NCBI GenBank assembly: GCA_914767715.1
Contig: OU612065.1
Location: 1,304,001-1,364,000, forward strand
DNA length: 60,000 nt
Source of the DNA: Membranipora membranacea
Lineage: Eukaryota > Bryozoa > Gymnolaemata > Cheilostomatida > Membraniporidae
Reading direction: 5' to 3'
In this document: positions 35,801-46,700 of the stretch, piece after piece
Layout of the letters: every line of letters begins with the position of its first letter
Position numbering within the stretch: the first letter of the stretch is position 1
Notes under the pieces: model-generated
Told to the model about the DNA's origin: nothing
The model's input: only the letters and a program-made list of their open reading frames with translations
Databases searched by the model: none
Made by a program: the position numbers and the translations under genes

Positions 35801-36079
35801 TTGCTGTAACCATTCTTCCAGATGAGCCAAATGTGTCCGGTAAATGGCCATCAGCAACATATCTCCATAAAAGAGCCATCCGCTTATGACAAATACCCAT
35901 ACCATACTTACTTGATACTTGTAGAGTAATCGTTTCTTCATCTGAAGTTTCCAGTATTTTTTCAGGCTCGTCTATCGGTAATCAGCCCGTGTCATAGATC
36001 GTATAACCAGATTTTCACCATTTACTATAACCTTAACCTGCCACAGGAGGATCTACAAGTATCAAAGAGTGATAAAAAA

Positions 36080-37180
36080 GATCATTTCACAATTGAGCGG
36101 GGGAGACAAAGAATCTCTTTTTGTGGAGGTCAGTGCTGCAGTGAGGTATTAGGTACTGTGGGTTGTGCCTTCTAGAACTGCCAGGATGTGGGTGAAGTTG
36201 ATGTAATCTCCCATGTCAGTCTCTACTTTACCAAAGTGGATGGCTCGGAAGAGTACAATTCTTCGCCATTCTGGTACTTAGGTTTTTCCATTCTAGTTGT
36301 TCAATCAGCTGCGAGGTGCTAGTTGTGTGGTCTGACCGCGGAACATTGTAAACACATGCGCACATCCTTGCGTTACACAGCTTCGAGCTTTGTTGCTTGT
36401 GCTTGCGTCAGGCTACCATCCCATACAGATGATGTGTATTCTAGAATGGGCCTGACGAGTATGGGGTAAGCTTTTGCTCTGAGATGTTTTAGAAAGTATG
36501 GTATTGTGTGCTCTTCTTATGAACCCTCACCTTATGCTGGCTGCTTTGTTGGTAATATAGTTGAAGTTTTCGTTCCATCTAAGAGAGCTCTCCAGCCTTA
36601 ATCCTAGGTATTTTACACCCTTTGTCTTAGGGATGTCTGTTTCATTATGTATGTGGTTGTTTTTGGCTCCTTTAGTTCTTTTTTTGGGTAAATTTAACAT
36701 GTTCGCATTTGAGAGGATTGAACTCCATCTTCCAACTACTCTCCCATACTTGGAGGACATCTAATTTTTTTGGAGCTGGAAAAAGTTTTCACCGGTCGAA
36801 CAGATGACGTATCGTCTGCGAACATGCGGGTTTTGGATATGACTGAGTCAGCTAGGTCGTTTATGTAGACCAGGAACAGGATTGGGCCAATTACTGAACC
36901 CTGGGATGACCTTGGCGTGGGCTATTACTATGGCCATCAACTGTAAATACTTGGGATTGACCTTCTAGTAGACTCTGTACCTAGAAAGTAGCTTGAGGGG
37001 TAACTCCGATATAAGCGAGTTTCTGAAGAAGTAATTGTGGTCAACTTGGTCGAAAGCTTTACTGAAGTCTAGGAAACCGGCATCCGCTTCCTCTCCTTTG
37101 TCAAACTGTTTTGAAATGTCGCAAATCTGTTCTGTCAGCTGGCTCTCATAGCTTCTGAAACCATGTTGGCGCTTGCTTAT
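36080..37180 (-). mobile_element. Decayed LINE reverse transcriptase (CR1/Jockey-like)
   Basis: Read on the minus strand from 37180 down: KRQHGFRSYESQL, then AGFLDFSKAFDQVDH, then SVIGPILFLVYINDLADS, RMFADDTSS, NKKTKG...VKYLGLRLESSLRW, and further down VRPILEYTSSVWD. This is the full order of non-LTR reverse transcriptase blocks, including a preserved FADD box. Several frameshifts and stops interrupt it. The fragment is about 1.1 kb. Confidence 0.85.
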
Positions 37181-37447
37181 TTACCTGCGTATTTACCTGC
37201 GTCTTCTTCGTCTCAAGCGCCAGCTCTCCAGCTGTGACTTTAGAAACTTCTGCTCAAAATCGGTTTAACATTTCCGGGTCATTAACATGTGCTTAATTTG
37301 TTGCTTTAATCGAGGAATTTTGGAATCTGACCGGCCGCAATGACAATGCAAAAACAACAAATTAAGCAAGCGCCAAAATGGTTTCCAGAAAATACAGAAG
37401 CTATGAAAGCAGGAGAGTCATATAGTTCCATAAATTAGGGTTTGCAT

Positions 37448-37579
37448 CACAGGCCTTCTATAGTTGGTGCAAGTCCAGTGGTAGAGTGCCCCGGTGTTCG
37501 AGGCCTTTTCTCTCAAGAAAAGGCCTCGGCTACTGGGGCACTCGACCACTGGACTTGCACCAACTACAGAAGGCCTGTG
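37448..37579. mobile_element. 132-bp foldback element with 8-bp target-site duplication (hAT-like MITE)
   Basis: The whole element is a near-perfect hairpin: two arms of about 64 bp (starting CACAGGCCTTC) around a 4-nt 'ctca' loop. It is flanked by direct repeats GTTTGCAT at 37440-37447 and 37580-37587. An 8-bp duplication is typical of hAT transposons, so this is best read as a non-autonomous hAT-like foldback insertion. Confidence 0.85.
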
Positions 37580-37587
37580 GTTTGCAT

Positions 37588-38127
37588 GTCATCAGCAATG
37601 ATGTCCTATGCAATAAGTGTACATTCAAACAGGTTTAAATTGATTCAAATCACTTACTCATTGTTCCAATGCACTTAAATAGTCCATCATTAGATAATGT
37701 AAGAGTTCAAGTCAGTACATGGATGGACTGGTGACTCAGTGGGGAATATCTTCACAATCTATAGATTCAGCTGTGGAGTTCAGTCACTCCTTGGTTTAGT
37801 GGTCTATAATGGGCAAGAAGGTCTGGTCCTATTGATTAATTTAGTCCTTGATAATGGGCTAAACTAACATGGAGCAGTTTGTATGGATGAATAAGGATCG
37901 ATACAGTGGGCTAAAAAACAGCGGACTATAGACCCATTTCAAGCGGACCATAGACCAGCGGAACATCGGCGAAGCGGAACATAGAACGCACCCGATTACC
38001 ATTTTGCAGTACCCCCATTTCTATTTGGTGCAATGTTCATTCCTATGACCTCTTCTGTGGAAAACTAATTGAGCTTCAAAGATTTATACTGAATTGATTG
38101 AGATCTCAGTTAAATAAAAATTGCAGC
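37588..38127. other. RCL1 upstream region with inverted copies of a short motif
   Basis: Between 37905 and 37995 'gcggaacat' and 'gcggaccatagac' type motifs repeat four to five times. They are the reverse complement of the 'tctatgttccgc' motifs at 26.4-26.9 kb. The RCL1 promoter should lie here, but no TATA-like element is convincing. Confidence 0.4.
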
Positions 38128-41100
38128 ATGGGTGGCCAAGTAAAAACTTTTGAAGGCAGCAACTATTTCAGACAAAGGCTGATACTGGCAACCTTAAGTC
38201 GGCAGACAATCAAAATCAAACAAATCAGAGTGAAGGATGATGAACCAGGACTTCAGGGTATAGTATAATTCAATTATAAATAAAAACACAGTGAATGTGA
38301 TTTGCCAGCCCATTCTTTCTACTACCGTTACCTCAATGAACTAAACCTCCTGTTTAGTTCATTGGAGATTTGGAGATTTGAGGTTTAGTTCATTCAAAAC
38401 AACAAAAACTCAAGGGGGGCAGTCAATCATTGCCAAAATCCCAGGTTTTGGAGTAGACCTGTGGCATCATCTCATATCATACCTTCGAATCGACAAACAA
38501 TGATAATAAGCATAATGAAAACAGTACGAATAATATATATATAAATATGTATATTATTCGTATTGATTTCATTATGTTTATCATCATTGTTTGTCGATTG
38601 TTAATTTCTGGCAGCCTAGTCCTTTACTGTGTCATGATAAACCTGCCAAGACAGGCTAAGGTCCTACAGTGGGTGTGTCAAATAAACAGTTGTATGTCCT
38701 GCAGTATTTGGATAATTAGTTCTGCTTCTTGTTTAGCGCATTTAAATTTGCTTGTATTTGGTTCGGCAATTTATAACCATGTTTTGCTGTAACTACATGG
38801 CACTTTTCCCTATTTGATATGGTAATAAGGAGAATGTATAAGACTTATCGCCACATATTTCGTTCAAGCTCAATACAATCCTTGATGATATCAAAGTTGC
38901 TATTTCATATCTAGATTCTGCTACTTTATTGTGGATTTCAATTTTCTGATAGGAAAGCGCATACTGATCACTTTACCATGTACTAATTAACAACAGTAAC
39001 AAGCATGCTTCTCTGTACTGATCATTTGATTCTTTTTGCAATGTTTTAGAGTATGAAGCGAGTTTCCTACGACTTTTGGATAAACTGACAAATGGCAGTG
39101 TCATCGAGATAAATAACACAGGTATAGACTGACGTCAGCACCGCCTCAGTAGGAGATGGCTCAGTTGGGTGAACAGTCAGTCTTCAGCATGCAAGTGTTG
39201 AAGGCTTTTGGTTTAAATCACACTGCAGCCCACTGACTACTGGGGTCTGTTAGGCCCCAGGTGTGCCCTGAACTGCCTCCAAATCAGAGAAAATTGGCAC
39301 AGACATTTCGCCACCAATTCTTTGGGATGCGGTGTTGACTACACCATATTTAACCAAGGAATCTAATCGCACCAAAATGAAAAATAAAAATTTGAGTGGT
39401 GACATTCAAGAAAATTTACACACACATATATCTAGACCGGTGTACATTGTTAACATCTTGGTTATTTTAGGCACATCGTTATATTATCAGCCTGGAGTGT
39501 TACATGGTGGTGAGATAGATCATGACTGTAGTTTACAGCGCGGTATTGGCTACTATCTGGAGATGCTTATCTGTCTGGCTCCTTTTTGTAAGAAGTCGAT
39601 ATTGGCAACCTTAAAAGGAATAACCTCAGAATCAAACGATCCCTCAGTAAGTACCACCCTCATGTCGACGTATTTACTTGAATGTACAAAAAAAAAGATT
39701 TGCACAGCTAGAATACTTCATATAACTAAATAAACAACCTAGAGATAAGATTTGAATGAAATGATTGTCAGTGATTCCTGAGAGAATTCGTGGTTTTGGA
39801 CTCAATTCCCAGTTAGTTAAGGTCATGCCTCCCCACAACTCTTTTTGAGGATTTTCAATCTACATGATCAAAGATGTTCACACACAAAACTGAATTACTT
39901 TGCACCATGAAGTAACCACTAGATCATTAGTTAGTATCCCAGGCGAGGCAAGACCTTAACTCTTAATACTCTCATTAGCTATTCGTGATCAAAAAGAGTC
40001 TAGAATGTGTTCTCTAACGTGCAAATTTCCTTTTGGAGCATTTCTTTAATGGACGTACTACTTTAAAACAGAGTTGATTTGATATGTTGATGCGTCTTGT
40101 TAGTTACAACATCAATTTTGTGATTTCAGCCATTCAACAAATCTGGCTATCTGAATTTTAATGAATATTTCTGATGAAGATTTCCAAATTCTTTAGAAAT
40201 ATGGTAGAAGGGCTATGTTTATAATCAAATATTAAAACACGGCTTCTCTCAAAGGGCCTACTACATGATTAAGAAGCCTACTATACTTATACTCCTGATA
40301 ATTGAACTAGCTGCTGGTCCAATGACCAGTGCAATAGGGATTGCTTTCTCCTACCTAGAGAAAAGACAATATACAGTACATTATACAAATTTTGTACAGT
40401 TTTGTACGATTATAGTACACAACGATGAGTAAACCTGTTTAATGCTAACTTGTCACCTCGAACAAATAAATACTTTATTATTTGTTTATGCCTGCCACTT
40501 ATATATTAAATAATTTTTATTTACAGGTAGATGCAATAAAGTTCAGCACATTTCCAGTTTTAAAAAGATTCCTTGGAGATGATGATAGGATCAATCTTGT
40601 GGTAAATAACATAAGCATTTCATTGGTATAATGATTTATATTACTATTCATGTGGTGCATTATGTGCCTAAAAAACTAACTTCATACAGCTTAAATATCA
40701 TAGGAGCCTAAAAGATATACAAGTACACGGTATCCGACTTTCAATAATGAGATTTTTATGTCCAGTTTTATTTTCCTAGGCCTGCTTGCTTTACTACAAA
40801 TACTAACAACAACGGTAGTCAGGAGACAGGGATTTTTTCGGCTGAACTGCTAATCTGTGCTGAATCCTGCTGGGTCGTTAATACTATATTGCTTCTATGA
40901 ACAACCCAGAGGTGTTATCATAAGCCACATCTTAAATATCAAATTTTGCATTTTTGCATGAGTTGTAATTCATAATTCACAGGCAACTATTGAATCGATT
41001 TGAACATTTTGGTCGCTCCTGTGCTACCATATGTCTATATGTCCTATTACTGATCATGATTATTATTATAGATAAGTAAGCGAGGCCCAGCACCAGAAGG

Positions 41101-43238
41101 TGGAGGAGTTGTGTCCTTTGGTTGTCCAATAAAACCTAAACTAATACCAGTACAGTATACCGATCCTGGCAAGGTAGGCATCACACTATAATGTCACTTT
41201 TCTCTCTAAGTGATTTTACTACCACATGACAACATAGTCCGAATCAATAATTGTAATGCTTTACAAGGTATAAGTTTGAAACTGTCATGTATCCTTGTTT
41301 GTTGCTTTTATCTGTTGTATATTATATTTTGCAGGTGAAGAGAATTCGAGGAGTTGCCTGGGCTTGTCGCACCTCACCAGTAATGGCTAATAGAATGGTT
41401 GATGCAGCTCGTGGAATTCTCAATAAGTTTGTATCTGATGTGTATATATATACAGATCACGCAGGTCCAGCAAGATCGGGAAAGTGAGTATGGACCAGGT
41501 CTTTATTTGTATCCGATTTCTTTTGGCTTCTGACTTGTTCGATGGAGTTGTCATTTACTCAAAAAGCAGGGATAAGTAGGAAACCAAAAAAATTGAGATT
41601 CTTCTTCCATTTTGTACAGAATTTTGTGGGCTTTCTAACAACGTATGAGTTGAATTCCTTGCTCAAATTGATTTGAAATTAGAGCCAAAAGGTGTAGTGC
41701 CCTTCGGCAAAATGTACCATATGATCTATCTGAGAAAACGAGCTTCAAAGTTTTCAATTTATCAGTCAAACTGTCATTCAATCAATCAATCTAGCCAATA
41801 ATAGGAAGGCTTCTGTTCATGTGTTAACCAGTCTGATTGCAGATTCTGAAAGATCGCATCTTATTGGTTCTAGTAGATGGTTTCCTAGAAATTAGGAAAC
41901 TTAAATAAAAAATAGGTTTTCTAACTTGAACCTCTCATATAACCAATTGGATAATCCCTACTTATCCCTGCTTTCTGAGACTGTGACATATATTCATGTT
42001 TCCTCCAAAAATATCAACATAAATGTTTGCTCTCTGCGCACATTTGATATAGATTTAATAAAGACTGTTACCTGGTGCATATGAGGCCAGATGTTTGGCT
42101 TATGGTGAAGATGGCTATTGATTGATGCCTCACCACAAAGCCTTCACCAAATTATGAGATGTAGCTCCTCACCTGCTTTCCAATGATTGGTTTTAGATCA
42201 CCAGGGTTCGGTATTACAGTGTGGGCTGAGACTATGAACGGCTCTGTATACTTAGCTGAGACATGTTCTAATCCACGTACAGCAGATAAGAAAGACTTTA
42301 CCCCCAGTGTACCGGAGGACTTGGGTAAAGAGGCATCGTGTCTACTACTAGAGGAGATCTGCAGGGTATGGTGCTACACTATTTCATATTTAATCTCAGT
42401 GTGGGTGTTTTTGTCTATCCAGTAACTATAAGGATTATGTGGATTCAGCTCCTAGCCATTCCCGTTCTTGTCACCTTGTGTTATACATATCCTTATATAA
42501 TCCAGCAGAGATATTAACTTTCCTGATATGGACAATTTGATGTTATGGTAACAGCCATTGTATAATTTTTTTAATGACAGGGAGGTTGTGTAGATTCTAC
42601 AAATCAGAGTTTATCTGCTTTGCTGATGGTATTAGGACACTCAGATGTATCTAAACTAGAGATAGGACCTCTTACTCCATACACGTAAGTCATCTCCTCT
42701 TGATCACACTTAACAGTTGAGAATCAATATATATGTAGATGCATACCTTACAGAAGTAAATGTTAGCTATAGTTTATTTTATGACTTAATGTTAGCTAAC
42801 GCTAAATATTGGCTAGCTGAGGGAGTAATATAATAAAAAAAACTCAAAATTTGCTTTTCCAAGTATTGCGGAATGGCGAATTTTCCTCCTGCGAATACTT
42901 AACTCATCTATGGCGAGTTGTACAAGTAAGATGTGAATATCTTTTTACAAGTATCAAATTGAAACAAAATAGACTTCGGCATCTTGTGTGCTGTTAACTA
43001 TTATGGAAAACTAATTGTTTATCTTATCACTGTTAGCTTGTTGCCTGTTTGAAATTTGTATTTTGTTTTACGTTGCAGGATAGAGTTTTTGAGAAGTATA
43101 AGAGAGTTTTTTCAGGGCATGTTTAAGCTGGAGCCTCATAAAAGAGCAGATACAGAGGATCTAAAGCTAGGCGACGATAAGATATTACTAACATGTATGG
43201 GGGTAGGCTTCTCTAATCTAAATAAGGTCTTATTGTAA
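38128..43238 (+). CDS. RCL1: RNA 3'-terminal phosphate cyclase-like protein RCL1 (18S rRNA processing)
   Basis: Nine exons: 38128-38257, 39050-39121, 39471-39646, 40527-40601, 41072-41173, 41335-41483, 42197-42365, 42581-42684, 43079-43238. They join in frame to 378 aa; human RCL1 is 373 aa. Recognised blocks in order are FRQRLILATLS, EPGLQEYEASFLRLLDKLTN, YYQPGVLHGGEIDHDCSLQR, GIGYYLEMLICLAPF, TDPGKVKRIRGVAW, RMVDAARGILNKFVSDVYIY, SGKSPGFGI, RGGCVDSTNQSLSALLMVLG and MGVGFSNLNKVL. RCL1 is a nucleolar, non-cyclase member of the RtcA fold that works with BMS1 in early pre-rRNA cleavage for the small subunit. The start is the only ATG giving the family N-terminus. Introns 1, 2 and 6 carry repeat elements. 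Identification is very secure. Confidence 0.96.
38334..38403. repeat. Short palindrome around GTTTAGTTCATT in RCL1 intron 1
   Basis: AATGAACTAAAC pairs perfectly with GTTTAGTTCATT over a 5-nt spacer, and a third copy of 'gtttagttcatt' follows about 30 bp later. Confidence 0.7.
38488..38599. mobile_element. 112-bp palindromic element in RCL1 intron 1
   Basis: Arms of about 48 bp, AATCGACAAACAATGAT... against ...ATCATTGTTTGTCGATT, pair almost perfectly with an AT-rich centre. No target-site duplication was found. A foldback MITE is the likeliest reading; a hairpin RNA gene is possible but unsupported. Confidence 0.7.
39145..39310 (+). mobile_element. tRNA-derived SINE copy 1 (RCL1 intron 2)
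   Basis: A polymerase III A box, TGGCTCAGTTGG at 39157-39168, is followed by a degenerate B box, GGTTTAAATC at 39210-39219. Then comes a tail ('cactgcagcccactgactactggggt...ccccaggtgtg') shared with a second copy near 49.1 kb. Head plus shared non-tRNA tail is the structure of a tRNA-derived SINE. Confidence 0.75.
41558..41979. mobile_element. 422-bp element with 23-bp terminal inverted repeats in RCL1 intron 6
   Basis: CTCAAAAAGCAGGGATAAGTAGG at 41558-41580 is the inverse of the segment at 41957-41979, with one mismatch. No clear target duplication. Likely a MITE; it contains no coding capacity. Confidence 0.6.
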
Positions 43239-43347
43239 CTACTCACAACAGCCGCTCATCATTATTATATTGCTCATTTTATTTCTGTATTATACTTGCT
43301 TACTTTGCCTTAAAATGATTTTGTCTTTGCATGTAACAAGAAGAGTC

Positions 43348-43353
43348 AATAAA
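43348..43353 (+). terminator. Polyadenylation signal AATAAA of RCL1
   Basis: A canonical AATAAA lies 110 nt past the RCL1 stop codon, the first such hexamer downstream on the plus strand. Confidence 0.6.
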
Positions 43354-43764
43354 TTTATGTCACCAGACATCAGAATGTATTGTTGTCATACAGTAGGCCA
43401 CTCCATTCTGTGTTAGGCCAAGAAGCTAGAGAGAATTTATCCCTTTATTAGGGACAGAATCCGCCTTCTTCAGTTTACTCTTATCTGTGTCTCTTTCTCT
43501 TTGTTATTCTTCGTCTCTCTCTGAATCAATCAGGCGTAATAATGTAAATATCACCACAAGGCCTCTCAGCAGTCAACATGCACATAATGAATAATAAAGT
43601 AATGAAGTTATGTATACTGACATGACGTTCAGCTCCTTCTAAACTAAGTTCTCAAACACCTATTCAGGTGGGGTGGGGTGAGTGGCCTCATGTAACACTG
43701 TCTGGACACGTGAACTACTCTAAATTTCACATAAAGTATTGATTAGATGGTTTATTTCTTTCCT

Positions 43765-46700
43765 TTACCTTTGCTGTTTTTTTGGAACTGGATTAGAGGC
43801 TTTTACTGGTTTAGGCTGAACACTGTCTTCGATCTGGTATTCTTCGATTTGGCTCCTAAGATTTTGCTCCGGTTCGTAAATGGTTGTTGGTGGTAGGATC
43901 TAACAAGATTGAGATAGAACAAAGTTTGTTATGCACCCGTAGCCAAAGATGGCATTTTGAGGCTTTGAGCTGCTGACGCTCTAGAGAAAACTAGAGTAGC
44001 CAAAGAATACCATAATCAGCAGTCTAACTCTCATTTTGCGCATGAAATTGACTGTTTACTGCTTTTTTAATATCGAGGCTTACCAGTCGAGGATTACAAA
44101 TAGGTTGAAAGGACAGTGGTCTCAAATTAACAATGTATATAGGAAGATAGTTACCTTTGTACATTAGCTGAGGGTGTGTGGTGGTAATGTAAGGTTTGAA
44201 GGCTAGCTCACAATGAAATTTGAAAAAAAGAACCTTTCAAGTAGAACACAACTTCCAATAGCCAACTTGTTGCAACGACTAGGATGTAATGTACGCACGT
44301 AACCATAATAAGTAAGAACCCATTTCCGTGAAATCTTCACCAAAGTTTTATAGAACTTAACTAAAGCTCGGAAAATTCATTTCCTTTATCATCATAAGGA
44401 ATCCAAAAGGCTAATCATTTTCAGGGTGCCCTCTTAGTACTTACCTTCTGGACTTACTATATCAATTTTATATTATATATATGTCTATATATCTTCAAAT
44501 TATTATGTTACCTTGGCTTGTAAAGGTGGGTTGGTGGTGTGAGTGACTGCCTCAGCTGTCTGCAGATCTGTTGCTAAAGCTGTAAAGGCTGGAGTCCTGT
44601 CCTGTTTATACGCATACTCTGGTTTAAATGGACCATGCTTCGTCGAGTTGGCAAAGTGAGAAGAAAACATGAGTTTACCCGCTGAGTTTAGTGGCGGGGA
44701 ACATGTGACATGACAAGGAGTCTGTGTTTCCATTGCAGACTCTGGCCAGCTAAATGTAAAGCTGGATGGAGCTTCACATCTAGTTTGCAGAGCTGGACTG
44801 GTAGCAATTGAGAGAGGTGATACAACAGCTGCTGTTGGGGGTGCGAAGCACGGTATCCGATTGTGGCTGACACGACATTTAGACTCTGTGTTCTCTTTTA
44901 CCACTGCAGCCTTGCCAATGGATATACGTTTGAAATTTCCTGTTACCAGAGGTTTTGTATAGCTTGGTACGGATGTATTGTCATCATTGTTGCTTTCTGC
45001 TGCATCTATCACCTTATTATTTGATTTGGCGCAAACGTCAAACTGCTTCATAATAAAGTTGATGGCTTTTGCAACTGACTCATCATTAGATTTAGAGATT
45101 GCTGTTCCCGGTTTTGATGTTATGGTGTTGATATCAGAGAGAAGATTACTGATGGCTTGCTGCAGAATGCTCAGGTCCTCCTCACTAGCTGTAGGTAAAG
45201 TGCGGTGAAGGTCTTCTCTACTTGCACCCTTGAGCGTATCAAGCGCAATCTCTACTTGTATTTTACTCTTTGTGTTATTTATCACAGTTTCAAGTGAGGT
45301 GTCACTATCAAACAGGGACCTAAAGTTACTCCAGTCGCACGGTGAGGCACTCTCACGTGCTGAAAGTGATTCATCAGACCTTGTATTGAATAAATCCTGC
45401 ATGATTTTAGCAAACGACTCGCTGCTGGCTACAGAATCAGGCTGTTTACACTGGGTAAACAACTCCGTAATTACTCTGGTAAATGACTCACTATCTGTAA
45501 TTGAAGTTTGCGATGTTTTTGTATCTTTGTCAGCCCGCCTTTCACCACTGGCCTGATGGAAAAGGCGTCTCATAGCCGCTGATAATGAGTCTTCTGAGGA
45601 AGTTGATTGGACCTCATCTGAAGAATCAGATTGTTTATCAGAGATATTTGAGAAAAGCTTTCGCATGACTCTGGCAAATGATTGGCTGCTTATTACGGAT
45701 CTGGCTGCCTGGCCGACTCGCTCCTCACTAATTTGCGTAAACAGCTGCCTCATCGCTGAGGCTAGCGACTCTGAACTAGATTCAGTATCCAGTGGGGCTC
45801 CTCTGTTGGTGTTAGTGTGATGCCTCTCAGTATCATGTCGAGCTGACTCTGTCTCGCACGTAGCTGCCGGTGCGTTGCGCTGTTGACCTCGCTTCTCCTC
45901 AAACCACTCATCCCTTACCTGAGGAGGTGCCGGTGTTGTAAGTAGTTTGAGAAGCAGCTTCACAGGCTCTGTTCTCCCATCTACAGGAGGTACTGTTCCT
46001 GAAAAACATTATTAGGTTTGTATTCTGTTCTGACATTAACTCATCAATTGTTTCCCTTTCCTCCACTAATATCTCCCTTTCCTCCACTAATATCTCCCTT
46101 TTCTCCTATCATTTGATCAGGATGATATTATCGGCCAAAATGAAAGAGTTATAATAATTACAGTGACTCAAAATGAGTTTATATCCTTTCATTTTTTTAT
46201 GATAAAGCAAACGAACTGAGGTAAACCCCAATATTGCCTAACTCACCAATTTCAGACTGAGTTTGTCTTTTGCTACCATGGGCTATATCAGCAACATCTT
46301 GTTTAATCTCCGACGTCATTCCTTTGCGCTTAGAGGTTTTTGTTGGCTCTGAACTCTTGGATTTCTGGAGGCCAATCAATTTTGTCTTAAGATTTTCTGT
46401 CGAGTTAATAAATGCTGCCTTAAAATAAATAAAATCCAAGGCTTATCCACAGTGAAGGTGAGAATAAAACCGTTATGACAGATGAATTTTGAAAAACAAC
46501 AAGTTAATGGGAAAATGCTGTAGGACTATTGGGATTGTTCATGATGTAACGACTTGACGACTTTTGCAAAATCTTTTCTTCACTGATGGAATGATTTCGT
46601 GTAGGCCTAATGGAATTGCAAGACATGTAATGGTTCAGCTTTATCACAAAGTATTATATGTCGTACTTGTTGATCGGTTGGATCTTTACTCCCGTTCGTA

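Noticed and set aside
43765-43900. Long phase-2 frame (ending PVPKKQQR) as the C-terminus of the coiled-coil protein
   Set aside because: The upstream exon ends in phase 0, which reads a different frame that stops after 14 codons; kept as unresolved rather than assigned.
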